Shown here piece by piece: positions 17,901-26,307 of a DNA stretch of 64,000 bases (position 1 is its first letter; each line of letters starts with the position of its first letter). Source of the stretch: Nonomuraea sp. NBC_00507 (GTDB lineage Bacteria > Actinomycetota > Actinomycetes > Streptosporangiales > Streptosporangiaceae); NCBI RefSeq assembly GCF_036013525.1, contig NZ_CP107853.1:10912001-10976000 (forward strand), given 5' to 3'. The position numbers were made by a program, and so were the translations under genes. The notes beneath the pieces are model-generated. The model was not told the origin of the DNA, did not search any database, and worked only from the letters and a program-made list of their open reading frames with translations.

Positions 17901-19824
17901 CATCCAGGGCGGCCTGGACGGGTTCAGCCGAGTCGAGGCCGGTGAGGCGCAGGCGGAAGGCGAGGGTGGTGGCGTTGCGCGTGTGGCTGACCTCGCGTAA
18001 CAGCCACATGCCGTGCTGGGCTGAGGTGAGCGGATACCGGTCCCTGCCGGGGTGACGGGTCAGCCGGGGAGCGGGGGATCCCGAGGCCTCCGCCTTGGCG
18101 GCCTCCACGAGCGGGGCCAGCTCGGCGATCGTCGGCCTGCCGAGGAACGTGGTGAGTGCCATCCGCGCGCCCAGTTCCCGTTCGATGACCGCGCAGATCC
18201 GGGCGGCGGCCAGCGACTCGCCGCCGAGGTCGATGAAATGGTGGTGGACGCCGACCTGCTCGACGCCGAGCACCGCGCCGACGATCTCGGCGAGCCGCCG
18301 CTCGGTGTCGTTGCGCGGCGCGACGTAGGCGCCCAGCTCAGGGGCGAATTCCAGCGCCGGCAGCGCGGCCCGGTCGATCTTCCCCGTGGGGCCGAGCGGG
18401 ATGCGCTCCATGAGGGCGATGCGGGACGGCACCATGTAGTCGGGCAGCCGCTCGCGCATCCACTGCCGCAGCTCCGCCTCGCCGACCCCCGCTTCGGCCG
18501 GTTCCACGTAGGCGACCAGGCGGCGTACCTCCCGGGCGTCGTTCTGGGTCAGCACGACCGCGTGGTTCACGCCGGGATGCCGGGTCAGGGTGCCCTGCAC
18601 CTCCCCCAGCTCGACCCGGAACCCGGCCACCTTGACCTGGTCGTCATTGCGGCCCGCGTAGGAGCAGATCCCGTTCTCGCGGCGGACGAGGTCGCCGGTG
18701 CGGTAGTGGCGCACGCCCTCGTCGTCGGTCACGAACCGTTCCGCGGTCAGCGCCGGCCGGTTCAGATACCCGCGGCCGACCAGCGGCCCCGCCACCCACA
18801 GCTCGCCGATCTCACCGTCGGCCAGCGGCCGCCCGCCGGCGTCGCGCACGCTGAGCACGGAACCGGCGTAGGCCGAGCCGATCGGCGGTTCGCCCTCCTC
18901 GTCGCGGAGCACCTCGTGGGAGGTGCAGGTGACCGTGCATTCCGTCGGTCCGTATACGTTTACAACGCGGCGTACGCCGGGGTTGGCGTAGATGCGATCC
19001 GCCAGCGCCCGGGTGAGCGGCTCGCCGCCGGCGATCACCGTACGGACACCGGCCGGGAGCGGCTCGCCGAGCAGCGCCACCAGCGCGGAGGGCGCGCCGT
19101 ACACGGTGGTCACCTCATCGCGGGCCGGCAGGGCGGACAGGGCCAGCAGGTTGTCCGCGACGATCACGGTCCCGCCGCAGAGCAGCGGCAGGAACATCTG
19201 CGTCACCGAGGGATCGAAGCACACCGACGTGGCGAAGAGCATGCCGGCCAGTTCGTCCGGGTACCGTGTGGCCTCGTAGCGCAGCAGCGCCATGGCGTTG
19301 CGGTGCTCGACGACCACGCCCTTGGGACGGCCGGTCGACCCGGACGTGTAGATCACGTACGCGGCATCCGCCGGGCCGCCGTCCACCTGCTCGATGGACT
19401 CGGCACCATCGCCGGCCACGGACTCGACGAACAGGGCTTCGGCGCCCGACGCTCGCAGCACCGCCTCCTGCCTCCGGGCCACGACCTCAGAGGTGATCAG
19501 CTGGGCCATGCCCGCGTCCTCGGCGATGAACTCCAGCCGATCGGCCGGATAGGCCGGATCGAGCGGCACATAGGCCGCCCCCGCCCGCCACACCCCCAGC
19601 AGCGCCGCGATCAGCGAGTCGTCCCTGTCCAGGCACACGCCCACCGAGTCGCCGGGTCCCGTGCCACGACGACGTAACTCGCCGGCGATCCGCCCGGCGC
19701 GGGTGTAGAGCTCCGCGTAAGTGACGCGGGTCCGGCCTGCCACCACGGCGATGCGATCAGGGGTACGTCGCACCTGCTCCGCTATGGCTTCGTGAACGCG
19801 ATCGGTTTCCAGGATGCCAACCAC
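14995..19824 (-). CDS. Two-module NRPS: A-PCP-C-A-PCP
   Basis: A 1609-residue starter protein of the assembly line. Adenylation 1 (about 10-495) has YTSGSTGRPKG and YRTGD. Carrier 1 has GGES with Ser537. The condensation domain (about 595-1020) has TDHTAYDGW, keeping the second His (H721) and the DG. Adenylation 2 (about 1030-1515) repeats the core motifs. Carrier 2 has GGHS with Ser1561. There is no epimerisation, methylation or MbtH-like domain. Hand-aligned pocket residues are D-P-T-S-I-G-V-V-T (A1) and D-V-F-T-V-I-S-I-Y (A2); neither gives me a secure amino acid. With the downstream protein the line has three modules, so a tripeptide or cyclised derivative is expected. GTG 19822-19824 is preceded by GGGGAG at good spacing. 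The promoter lies in the gap up to 20240. Confidence 0.93.
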   Translation of the reverse strand: MVGILETDRVHEAIAEQVRRTPDRIAVVAGRTRVTYAELYTRAGRIAGELRRRGTGPGDSVGVCLDRDDSLIAALLGVWRAGAAYVPLDPAYPADRLEFIAEDAGMAQLITSEVVARRQEAVLRASGAEALFVESVAGDGAESIEQVDGGPADAAYVIYTSGSTGRPKGVVVEHRNAMALLRYEATRYPDELAGMLFATSVCFDPSVTQMFLPLLCGGTVIVADNLLALSALPARDEVTTVYGAPSALVALLGEPLPAGVRTVIAGGEPLTRALADRIYANPGVRRVVNVYGPTECTVTCTSHEVLRDEEGEPPIGSAYAGSVLSVRDAGGRPLADGEIGELWVAGPLVGRGYLNRPALTAERFVTDDEGVRHYRTGDLVRRENGICSYAGRNDDQVKVAGFRVELGEVQGTLTRHPGVNHAVVLTQNDAREVRRLVAYVEPAEAGVGEAELRQWMRERLPDYMVPSRIALMERIPLGPTGKIDRAALPALEFAPELGAYVAPRNDTERRLAEIVGAVLGVEQVGVHHHFIDLGGESLAAARICAVIERELGARMALTTFLGRPTIAELAPLVEAAKAEASGSPAPRLTRHPGRDRYPLTSAQHGMWLLREVSHTRNATTLAFRLRLTGLDSAEPVQAALDALVREHEVLRTVTLIGGDGEPVAELRPPAPVPLEEHAYTPGLAERLAVHGFDLSADVPLLRAALLWHDERTAELIVVTDHTAYDGWSNATLMAALTGTVAEQPVQVGDVALLEQELAGDPDRMERLRAFWAEELAGAAPPYDLSTRTPSGPSRFRGARLVHKVPAGTAARAAELAAATGTTPFAVYFTVLGLLVAAQTDRPDVLLGAAVADRAHPELEGLVGPLVDVLPVRLRLDGDLSVRRAIVQSAAATTRSLDHIGLAPGERLAVSGIERPRGTMLTPVVLSYQPPAVPVRLERDGLTVELLGELSGGGAQAPCTVFVNTTVEGVEIQVEYDVDLFTREEAGGFADRLMRLLEAAVTGPDLPLSAFELVTAEERATLLAWGSGAPLPEPGSATVVHEVLEQAGRHPERVAVADGAGELTYAELASASARIAAALRTGPAAPEGDQVVAVCLPRDRRLPAALVGVARAGAAYVPLEPDHPAERLRHQLADSGATVVLAADDTVQVARELAASTGATVLDLTDLAGLPTGDATPATTPDGLAYVLYTSGSTGRPKGVEVTHANLAAFVAAMRVMPGVRDDDVMLGLTPFSFDVFGFDLWVSLCNGLRLELLDRASAVDGHAVARRIDDSGVTLLTATPTTLRMLVAAGWAGSDRVRVVSIGEVLDPALAGEMLLRVGELWNSYGPTETTIYSTMTRIGVPVGDSVSIGGPLPGERAYVLDQAGRLVPPGVPGELWIGGVGVARGYRGLPSAAFADDPPAPGERRYRTGDLARWRSDGTLDFLGRRDQQVKIRGHRIELGEIEAALRERVPDAVVAVHDEHLVGYLIGGMDDVGGVEAALRERLPDYMIPRQWMTLDTLPTTSSGKVDRGALPKPDRAATRTLVPPGSDAELLVADVWQAVLALDAVGVDDDFFALGGHSLAAMLVAARLKEALAMEVPVRLLFERPVLAAFASAVEELLVAELEAGR

Positions 19825-20240
19825 GAAGGATCTCCCCGTTCAGCTCCGATTGATGGCGGCAAGGCTCGCATGATCGCGCGGATGACGGGACTTAGTCAGA
19901 TACCGTTACCATAACAATGATCATGACTTTCGGTAGGCAGTCATGTCCTGTTGGTAATGCCGGTCACCGCGGGGTTCGGAGCTTCCGCCCGGCCGGATCT
20001 CGTCGACCAATCGGCTCGGAGCCGGCAGGATTATCATCGCGGGCAGGCCACGGCAACGTCTCCGCCTACGTCACGCATGCTCTCATGCGGCAATGGGAAC
20101 ACGACCGGCTGGGCGATCTCTTGATGGAGCGGCCTGCCCGAAGACCACGCCGAGATGCGAGCTATCGTCCGGCCCTACATGTCCCGACTGGGGGCGCTGT
20201 CTGGGCGAACCAGTAGCGCAGCGCCCCCGACGCGAAGACC
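19825..20240. other. Intergenic region with the NRPS promoter and a decayed antitoxin
   Basis: 416 bp without an intact gene. The NRPS-proximal part (19890-19925) is unusually AT-rich and holds GTTACCATAAC, an inverted repeat GTTA/TAAC, and TGATCA; this is the likely NRPS promoter and operator area. The ppdK-proximal part holds remnants of a ribbon-helix-helix antitoxin, listed separately. No iron box of the TTAGGTTAGGCTAACCTAA type was found. Confidence 0.5.
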
Positions 20241-20243
20241 TTA
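20049..20243 (+). pseudogene. Remnant of a CopG/RHH-type antitoxin gene
   Basis: Bases 20049 to about 20130 translate to NVSAYVTHALMRQWEHDRLG followed by DLLME, closely resembling the N-terminal part of actinobacterial ribbon-helix-helix antitoxins (SAYV, a run of Ala/Leu, DRLGDLL). The similarity then continues one base out of frame (EDHAEMRAIVRPYMSRLGAL) until TAG near 20243. There is no credible start codon or upstream coding part and no toxin gene beside it. I read it as a truncated, frameshifted relic. Confidence is limited because it rests on remembered family style. Confidence 0.4.
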
Positions 20244-22880
20244 GCGGGTGTCGGAGTCGGTGTCGCTGAGGGCGGCGCGGCCCGCCTCCAGCCGGGCCAC
20301 CGGGATCCGGAACGGGGAGCACGAGACGTAGTCCAGGCCCACCTCGTGGCAGAAGTGGACCGAGTCGGGGTCGCCCCCGTGCTCGCCGCAGATGCCCAGG
20401 TGCAGATCCGGCCTCGCGGCCCGGCCCTCCTCGACGGCGATCTTGATGAGGCGGCCCACGCCCTCCCTGTCCAGGGTCTCGAACGGGGAGACGCCGAAGA
20501 TGCCCAGGTCCAGGTAACGGTGGAAGAACGACGACTCCACGTCGTCCCTGGAGAAGCCCCAGACCATCTGGGTCAGGTCGTTGGTGCCGAAAGAGAAGAA
20601 CTCGGCGGCCTCGGCGATCTGGCCGGCCGTCAGGGCCGCGCGCGGCACCTCGATCATGGTGCCGATCAGGGCCTCGACGCCCACCTCCGCCAGGATCTTG
20701 GCCGCTTCCTCGCGTACCGACTCCAGCTCCTGTACGGCCGCCGCCAGCGGAATCATGATCTCCGGGCGCGCGCCGGGGACCTCCTTGGCGGCCTGGGCGA
20801 TCGCCCGCACCTGCATCGCGAACAGGCCGGGGATCACCAGGCCGAGGCGCACGCCGCGCAGACCGAGCATCGGGTTCTGCTCGTGGAGGCGCCTGACCGC
20901 GGCCAGGAGCTTGCGGTCCTTGTCCGTGACGTCCTTCGATGTGGCGACCTTGACGGACAAGTCCACGATGTCGGGCAGGAACTCGTGCAGGGGCGGGTCG
21001 ATCAGGCGAATGGTGACGGGATCGCCCCCCATAGCCTCAAATATCCCGATGAAGTCGGACTTCTGGAGAGGCTCCAGCGCGTCGAGCGCCGTCTGACGTT
21101 CCTCGTCCGTGGCCGCCAGGACCAGGTCCTCGACCAACTGCCGGCGCTCACCCAGGAACATGTGCTCGGTACGGCACAGGCCGATGCCCCGCGCGCCGAA
21201 GCGGCGGGCGCGGGCGGCGTCGTCCGGGGTGTCGGCGTTGGCCCGCACGCCCAGCCGGCGGGCCTCGTCAGCGCGCCGCATGATGCGATCCACGGCCTTG
21301 ACGAGCTCGTCACCGGGCTCGGCGCCCTCGAAGTACTCCACCACGGCCGACGGGACCACCGGGACCTCGCCGAGGAACACCTCGCCGGTCGTGCCGTCGA
21401 TGGAGATCACGTCGCCTTCCGACACGACCACCCCGTCCGGCGCCGTGAAGCTCCCCTCACGGGTGTTGACGTCGAGCTCCTTCGCGCCGCACACGCACGT
21501 CTTGCCCATGCCGCGGGCCACCACGGCGGCGTGGGAGGTCTTGCCGCCGCGGCTGGTCAGGATGCCCTTGGCGGCGATCATGCCGGACAGGTCGTCGGGG
21601 TTGGTCTCGCGGCGGACGAGGATGACGTCCTCACCCTGCCCGCTCAGCTCCACGGCCCGTTCAGAGGAGAAGACGGCCTTGCCGACGGCGGCGCCCGGGG
21701 AGGCGTTCATGCCCTTGGCGATCTTCTTCTTGTCGGCGCCCCTGTCGAAGCGGGGGAACATGAGCTGGGCCAGCTGGTCGCCGGTGACCCGGGTGACGGC
21801 GTCGTCGAGGGTGATCAGCCCCTGGTCGACGAGCTGGGTGGCGATGCAGAACGCGGCCGCGGCGGTCCGCTTACCGACCCGCGTCTGCAACATCCACAAC
21901 TTGCCGCGCTCGATCGTGAACTCGATGTCACACAGGTCCTTGTAGTGCGTCTCAAGCGTCTCCATGATGCCGATCAACTCGTCGTAGGAGTGCTTGTCGA
22001 TGCGCTCGAGGTCCTCCAGCGGGATCGTGTTGCGAATGCCCGCCACCACGTCCTCACCCTGGGCGTTCTGCAGGTAGTCGCCGTAGATGCCCTGCCGGCC
22101 GGACCCGGGGTCGCGGGTGAAGGCCACGCCGGTGCCGGAGTCGTCGCCGTAGTTGCCGAAGACCATGGCCATGATGTTGACGGCGGTGCCGAGGTCGGCG
22201 GGGATGCGCTCCTGGCGGCGGTAGAGGATGGCGCGCGGGGCGTTCCAGGAGTCGAAGACGGCCATGACGGCCAGGCGCATCTGCTCGCGCGGGTCGGTCG
22301 GGAAGTCCTTGCCGGTCTGCTCCCGCACGATCCCCTTGTACGTCTCCACCAGGCGCTGCAGCTCGTCCGCGTCCAGATCGGTGTCCTGACGCCTGCCCTT
22401 GAGCTCGTCGAGAGCGCGCTCGAACAGCTCGCCGTCGATGCCGAGCACCGTCTTGCCGAACATCTGGATGAGCCTGCGGTAGGAGTCCCAGGCGAACCGC
22501 TCGTTGCCGCCGGCCTGCTTGGCAAGGCCGTGCACGGACTCGTCGTTGAGGCCGATGTTGAGGACCGTGTCCATCATGCCCGGCATGGAGAACTTCGCCC
22601 CGGACCGCACGCTCACCAGGAGCGGATCGTCGGCCTGCCCGAGCTTCCTGCCCATCTTCTTCTCGAGTGCGTCCAGATGCCCGCCGACCTCCTGCTCCAG
22701 GCCGTCCGGCATGGCGCCGGCCGCCAGATAGTGGCGGCACGCCTCAGTGGTGATCGTGAATCCATGGGGAACGGGCAGCCCGAGATTGGTCATCTCAGCG
22801 AGGTTCGCGCCTTTACCGCCGAGAAGATCTTTGAGATTCCTGTTGCCCTCGGTGAAATCGTAAACATGCTTGGCCACCAC
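20241..22880 (-). CDS. ppdK: Pyruvate, phosphate dikinase
   Basis: An 879-residue enzyme interconverting pyruvate + ATP + Pi and PEP + AMP + PPi. The N-terminal ATP-grasp domain starts at VYDFTEGNRNLKDLLGGKGA and includes SVRSGAKFSMPGMMDTVLNI. The central phosphohistidine domain has the swivelling His in TSRGGKTSHAAVVARGMG (about 445-462). The C-terminal TIM barrel has GIGLCRTEHMF, GTNDLTQ and CGEHGGDP. Length is normal. Two GTG codons open the frame (22880 and 22877); GGAG lies 2 and 5 bases upstream respectively, so 22877 may be the true start. It could recycle PEP made from glyoxylate-derived glycerate, but it is not next to that pathway. Confidence 0.95.
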   Translation of the reverse strand: MVAKHVYDFTEGNRNLKDLLGGKGANLAEMTNLGLPVPHGFTITTEACRHYLAAGAMPDGLEQEVGGHLDALEKKMGRKLGQADDPLLVSVRSGAKFSMPGMMDTVLNIGLNDESVHGLAKQAGGNERFAWDSYRRLIQMFGKTVLGIDGELFERALDELKGRRQDTDLDADELQRLVETYKGIVREQTGKDFPTDPREQMRLAVMAVFDSWNAPRAILYRRQERIPADLGTAVNIMAMVFGNYGDDSGTGVAFTRDPGSGRQGIYGDYLQNAQGEDVVAGIRNTIPLEDLERIDKHSYDELIGIMETLETHYKDLCDIEFTIERGKLWMLQTRVGKRTAAAAFCIATQLVDQGLITLDDAVTRVTGDQLAQLMFPRFDRGADKKKIAKGMNASPGAAVGKAVFSSERAVELSGQGEDVILVRRETNPDDLSGMIAAKGILTSRGGKTSHAAVVARGMGKTCVCGAKELDVNTREGSFTAPDGVVVSEGDVISIDGTTGEVFLGEVPVVPSAVVEYFEGAEPGDELVKAVDRIMRRADEARRLGVRANADTPDDAARARRFGARGIGLCRTEHMFLGERRQLVEDLVLAATDEERQTALDALEPLQKSDFIGIFEAMGGDPVTIRLIDPPLHEFLPDIVDLSVKVATSKDVTDKDRKLLAAVRRLHEQNPMLGLRGVRLGLVIPGLFAMQVRAIAQAAKEVPGARPEIMIPLAAAVQELESVREEAAKILAEVGVEALIGTMIEVPRAALTAGQIAEAAEFFSFGTNDLTQMVWGFSRDDVESSFFHRYLDLGIFGVSPFETLDREGVGRLIKIAVEEGRAARPDLHLGICGEHGGDPDSVHFCHEVGLDYVSCSPFRIPVARLEAGRAALSDTDSDTR

Positions 22881-23106
22881 AGCTCCAATCCAACGCCTCT
22901 GTCCCGGACTCTACCGGTGAAATTGATGATGAAACTGCACTCCCCTCCTATATCGGCATTCGCGCTGGTAGCAGGCACACAACAGGTCTAATCCAATTTT
23001 ATGGCCGGACAGTTCAAGATTGGTTTATACCAATTGGTTTACACCAATTCTTGTGAAAGGGCGAGGGCCGGTGCAGAATTGGATCACACCCCCGCCAGGA
23101 GGCCCC
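22881..23106. other. Divergent promoter region of ppdK and the orphan cytochrome b
   Basis: 226 bp, clearly AT-richer than its surroundings. It carries the ATTGGT...ACCAAT operator pair at 23019-23048, a degenerate relative GGTCTAATCCAAT at 22985-22997 and a further ATTGGATCACACC near 23079-23091. An AGGAGG Shine-Dalgarno at 23096-23101 serves the cytochrome b start. Confidence 0.5.
23019..23048. promoter_or_regulatory. Two tandem GntR/HutC-type (DasR-like) operator palindromes
   Basis: ATTGGTTTATACCAAT (23019-23034) and ATTGGTTTACACCAAT (23033-23048) are adjacent palindromes with a 14-bp period. Both fit TGGTNTANACCA, the published consensus for DasR and related HutC-type GntR regulators, with no mismatch. 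They lie about 60-90 bp before the cytochrome b start and about 140 bp before ppdK. No GntR/HutC gene is in the window; the only GntR present is FCD-type, for which a different motif is proposed. Binding is inferred. Confidence 0.55.
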
Positions 23107-24459
23107 ATGGCCACTCCTACCAAGTCCAAGAGGCGCGCTCGTATCGTCGCCGGTTCGGCAAAGACGGCCCGCGACGCGGCGATCTATCTGGACGATCGGC
23201 TGCCCTTCGCGCGCTGGTTCCGGCCACAGCTGCGCAAACTCTTCCCCAGCCACTGGTCGTTCTTGCTGGGCGAGCTGGCGCTGTACTCGTTCGTGATGCT
23301 GGTGCTCACCGGCACGTTCCTGACGTTGTTCTACAAGCCCAACCCGGGCGTGGCTTTCGCCTCCGCCGTGGAGATCAGCTTGGAGGTGCGGGGCGGGCTG
23401 CTGATGCGGCAGCTGCATCACTGGTCGGCGACAGTGTTCGTGCTGGCGATCGTGGCCCACCTGTGCCGGGTCTTCTTCACCGGCGCGTTCAGGAAGCCGC
23501 GGGAGCTGACGTGGATGCTCGGGGTGGTGCTGTTCGGGCTGGTGCTCTTCGAGTCGTTCCTGGGCGTGTCGCTGCCCGGCGACCAGCTCGCGATGACGGG
23601 GCTGCGGCAGGCGCAGGGAGTGTTGTTGTCGATTCCGCTGGTGGGGACGTATCTGTCGGCGTTCGTGTTCGACGGCGGGTTCCCGGGCAACGTCATACCG
23701 CGGATCTTCGTCACGCACGTGCTGTTGGTGCCGGGGATCCTGCTGGCGCTGGTGCCGCTGCACGCGTTGGTCCTCACCTGGCGGCAGAAGCACACCGAGC
23801 GCCGGGCCACCGCCGCGGGTGAGCGCACCGTTACCGGCGGGCCGTTCTTCCCTTACTTCGCGATCAAGAACGGGGCGACGGCGCTGTTCACGATCGGGGC
23901 GATCGCGGCGCTGGCCACGTTCGCGAGGGTCAACCCAGTGTGGGAGCACGGAGAATACAACCCCGGCGGCTATCCGGTTTCGGCGCAGCCGTTCTGGTAT
24001 TTCGGGGTGCTGGACGGCGCGCAGCGGCTCGTCCCGGGATGGGAGATCGTCGTCGGCGGGTACGTGCTCCAGCCAGGGCTGTGGGTGGCGCCGCTGATTC
24101 TGACGGCGTTCTTCGGCGTGCTGCTGCTCTATCCGTTCCTGGAGCGGCGTTTCACCGGCGACGGGGATCATCACCAGCTGCTGGACCGGCCGTCGCAGGC
24201 GCCGGTGCGGACGGCCCTGGGCGTCGCGGTCATCACGTTCTTCACCGTGTTGTGGGCGGGGATGTGGGTCTCGGAGATCCCGCCTGTGATGCGCTCCGCG
24301 CCCGGGTTCCCGCAGCCGCCGCCTGCTCCGCCGGCGTTGCTGACGGTTCAGCCCGCCACCTACGAGATGATCATCCTGGGGCTGCGGGTGGCCGTGTTCG
24401 TGCTGCCGGTGGTGGCCTTCCTCGTCGCCCGCGCCGTCTGCCGGAGGCGGTCAGCGTAG
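23107..24459 (+). CDS. Orphan cytochrome b (bc1/b6f-type) subunit
   Basis: A 450-residue integral membrane protein of the cytochrome b family. Helix-pair histidines for heme ligation are seen in RQLHHWSATVFVLAIVAHLC (about 99-118) and later in FVTHVLLVPGILLALVPLHAL (about 200-221). About eight to nine membrane spans are visible. No Rieske or cytochrome c1 gene is adjacent, unlike respiratory qcrCAB. The segment matching the quinol-site PEWY/PDWY motif reads AQPFWYFGVLDGA: the acidic residue is Phe. It therefore may not carry out normal quinol oxidation. AGGAGG precedes ATG 23107-23109; the upstream in-frame extension from 23020 lies in the operator region and is unlikely to be translated. It ends 9 bp inside the convergent kinase gene. 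Confidence 0.82.
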   Translation: MATPTKSKRRARIVAGSAKTARDAAIYLDDRLPFARWFRPQLRKLFPSHWSFLLGELALYSFVMLVLTGTFLTLFYKPNPGVAFASAVEISLEVRGGLLMRQLHHWSATVFVLAIVAHLCRVFFTGAFRKPRELTWMLGVVLFGLVLFESFLGVSLPGDQLAMTGLRQAQGVLLSIPLVGTYLSAFVFDGGFPGNVIPRIFVTHVLLVPGILLALVPLHALVLTWRQKHTERRATAAGERTVTGGPFFPYFAIKNGATALFTIGAIAALATFARVNPVWEHGEYNPGGYPVSAQPFWYFGVLDGAQRLVPGWEIVVGGYVLQPGLWVAPLILTAFFGVLLLYPFLERRFTGDGDHHQLLDRPSQAPVRTALGVAVITFFTVLWAGMWVSEIPPVMRSAPGFPQPPPAPPALLTVQPATYEMIILGLRVAVFVLPVVAFLVARAVCRRRSA

Positions 24460-25620
24460 GGGGTTGTGATCGGGCGGCAAGCCGGGCACGCCGTCGCGCG
24501 GCGGGAGCCACAACACGAACGTCGCCCCCTCCCCGAGCCGGGAGAACACCGCGACCCGGCCGCCGTGCGACTCCACGATCTGCCGCACGATCGCCAGGCC
24601 GAGGCCCGTGTGGCGGTCACGGCGGCTGGGCTCGCCGCGCCAGAACCGGTCGAACACGCGCTCCTGGTCGGCCTCACGCAGTCCCGGGCCGTTGTCCCGG
24701 ACCGCGACCCACAACCAGCCGTCCGAGCGGCCTGACGCGACCCTGATCGTGCCGCCGGGGGGTGAGAGCCGCACGGCGTTCGAGAGCAGGTTCGCGACCG
24801 CGCGGCGCAGTGCGTCGGAGTCGCCGATCATCTCCAGGCCGCGCCCCAGGTCGCGGGTGATCGTCAGGTCGCGCGCGGCGGCCGGGGCCGTGTACTCCTC
24901 GCACGCTTCCCCCGCCACCCGGGACAACTCGAGGTCGGAGTCGGCGAACGCGCCGCCCTGCCGCCTGGCGCTGGCCAGCAGATCCTCCACCAGCCTGGTC
25001 ATGCGGGTGGTCGCGCGGTCCACGATGGTCACCGCCCTGGCCCGCTCCGCTTCGCTGGCGTCGGGGTCGGCGAGCACGGCGTCCACGTTCGCCCGGATGA
25101 TGGTCAGCGGACTGCGCAGCTCGTGCGAGGCGTCGTCGATGAGCTGGCGCTGCGTCCGGAACGCCTCCTCCAGGCGGTCGAGCATCTTGTCGATGGTGTC
25201 GGCCAGGTCCTTCAGCTCGTCGCTCGGCCCGTTCAGGTTGATGCGCCGCTTCAGGTCCGTGGCCTGGATGTCCTCCGTGGTACGGGTGATCGACCGGACC
25301 GGGCGCAGCACGCGGCCGGACAGCACCCAGCCGATGCCCAGGCTGGCGACGTAGAGGCCGGCCAGGGTGTAGAGCGAGTAGTCGCGCAGCGTGGTCATCG
25401 TCCGGACGTTGATGGCGTTCTCCACCTCCTCGACGAAGACCACCGGGCGCTTGTCGACATACCGCCCGTCGTTGTACACCTTGGCGTACTCCGTGGTGTA
25501 CGGGCGCTGGTCGGTCGTCTTGGAGACCGCGTAGTAGATCCCGCCGAGCACGAGCGCGGCCAGCACGAACAGCAGGCCCGAGTAGAGCACGGTGAGCCGG
25601 AAGCGGATGGTGTGGATCAT
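24451..25620 (-). CDS. Two-component sensor histidine kinase
   Basis: A 389-residue kinase. Membrane helices at about 10-31 and 82-101 flank a short sensor of about 50 residues. A HAMP domain follows (RVLRPVRSITRTTEDI), then the H-box DDASHELRSPLTIIRA with H166, an N-box (ANLLSNAVRLSPPGG), DNGPGL and HTGLGLAIVRQIV. ATG 25618-25620 overlaps the stop of the response regulator by 4 bp (ATGA), so they are translationally coupled partners. It is the last gene of a seven-gene unit starting at 30296. The signal is unknown; the small sensor loop suggests membrane or envelope stress. Confidence 0.92.
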   Translation of the reverse strand: MIHTIRFRLTVLYSGLLFVLAALVLGGIYYAVSKTTDQRPYTTEYAKVYNDGRYVDKRPVVFVEEVENAINVRTMTTLRDYSLYTLAGLYVASLGIGWVLSGRVLRPVRSITRTTEDIQATDLKRRINLNGPSDELKDLADTIDKMLDRLEEAFRTQRQLIDDASHELRSPLTIIRANVDAVLADPDASEAERARAVTIVDRATTRMTRLVEDLLASARRQGGAFADSDLELSRVAGEACEEYTAPAAARDLTITRDLGRGLEMIGDSDALRRAVANLLSNAVRLSPPGGTIRVASGRSDGWLWVAVRDNGPGLREADQERVFDRFWRGEPSRRDRHTGLGLAIVRQIVESHGGRVAVFSRLGEGATFVLWLPPRDGVPGLPPDHNPLR

Positions 25621-26282
25621 GTCGGCTCCTTGAGCCGGTAGCCTCGGCTGATCACCGTCTCGATGAGGCCCTCCTCCTGCAGCTTGCGGCGCAGGTTGCC
25701 GACCGTGACGCGGACGGTGTTGGTGAACGGGTCGGCATGCTCGTCCCAGACGTGTTCGAGCAGCTCCTCGGTGGACACGACGTGGCCCGGCCGGGTCATG
25801 AGGTAGTGCAGGACGCCGTACTCCTTGGGGGTGAGCGCCAGCGACCTGCCTTCCAGCGTGACCTCGAGCCGCGCCGTGTCGATCCGCAGCCTGCCCACCT
25901 GGATCACCGAGGTCCCGCCGCCGGAGTCCCTGCGGAGCAGCGCCCGGACCCTGGCCAGCAGCTCGGGGAACGCGAACGGCTTGACCAGGTAGTCGTCGGC
26001 CCCCTCGTCGAGCCCGCGGACGCGGTCGTCCAGCCGGTCGCGGGCGGTGACCATGATGATCCGCACGCCCTTGCCCGCGGCACGTACGGTGCGGCACAGC
26101 TGGAAGCCGTCGCCGCCGGGCAGATTCAGGTCGAGCAGGACCAGGTCGTACGTGTTGACCTGCAGTTTCTCGTGCGCGGACGGTGCGTCGTAGGAGACGT
26201 CCACCGCGTATCCCGCGCGGATGAGGCCGACGCGCAACGCCTCGACCAGGTCCTCCTCGTCCTCCACCACAAGCAGTCGCAT
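25617..26282 (-). CDS. OmpR/PhoB-family response regulator
   Basis: A 221-residue regulator. Receiver: acidic residues at 8-10, phospho-acceptor D51 in LVLLDLNLP, Thr in MVTARD, Lys in YLVKPFA. The winged helix has TPKEYGVLHYLMTRPGHVVS and TVRVTVGNLRRKL. ATG 26280-26282 aligns exactly with the receiver start MRLLVVEDEED; the open frame upstream to 26363 is not needed. It lies 25 bp after the HtrA-like protease gene and overlaps the kinase by 4 bp. Confidence 0.93.
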   Translation of the reverse strand: MRLLVVEDEEDLVEALRVGLIRAGYAVDVSYDAPSAHEKLQVNTYDLVLLDLNLPGGDGFQLCRTVRAAGKGVRIIMVTARDRLDDRVRGLDEGADDYLVKPFAFPELLARVRALLRRDSGGGTSVIQVGRLRIDTARLEVTLEGRSLALTPKEYGVLHYLMTRPGHVVSTEELLEHVWDEHADPFTNTVRVTVGNLRRKLQEEGLIETVISRGYRLKEPT

Positions 26283-26307
26283 GCCCTGCACCCTAATCTG
26301 GGGACTA

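Noticed and set aside
19917..20216. Intact 99-codon gene on the plus strand
   Set aside because: Only the second half resembles an antitoxin, similarity then shifts frame, and the first half has no family features; treated as a pseudogene.
19825..20240. Iron-regulator box suggesting a siderophore NRPS
   Set aside because: No sequence close to the actinobacterial iron box was found, and no hydroxamate or catechol genes are present.
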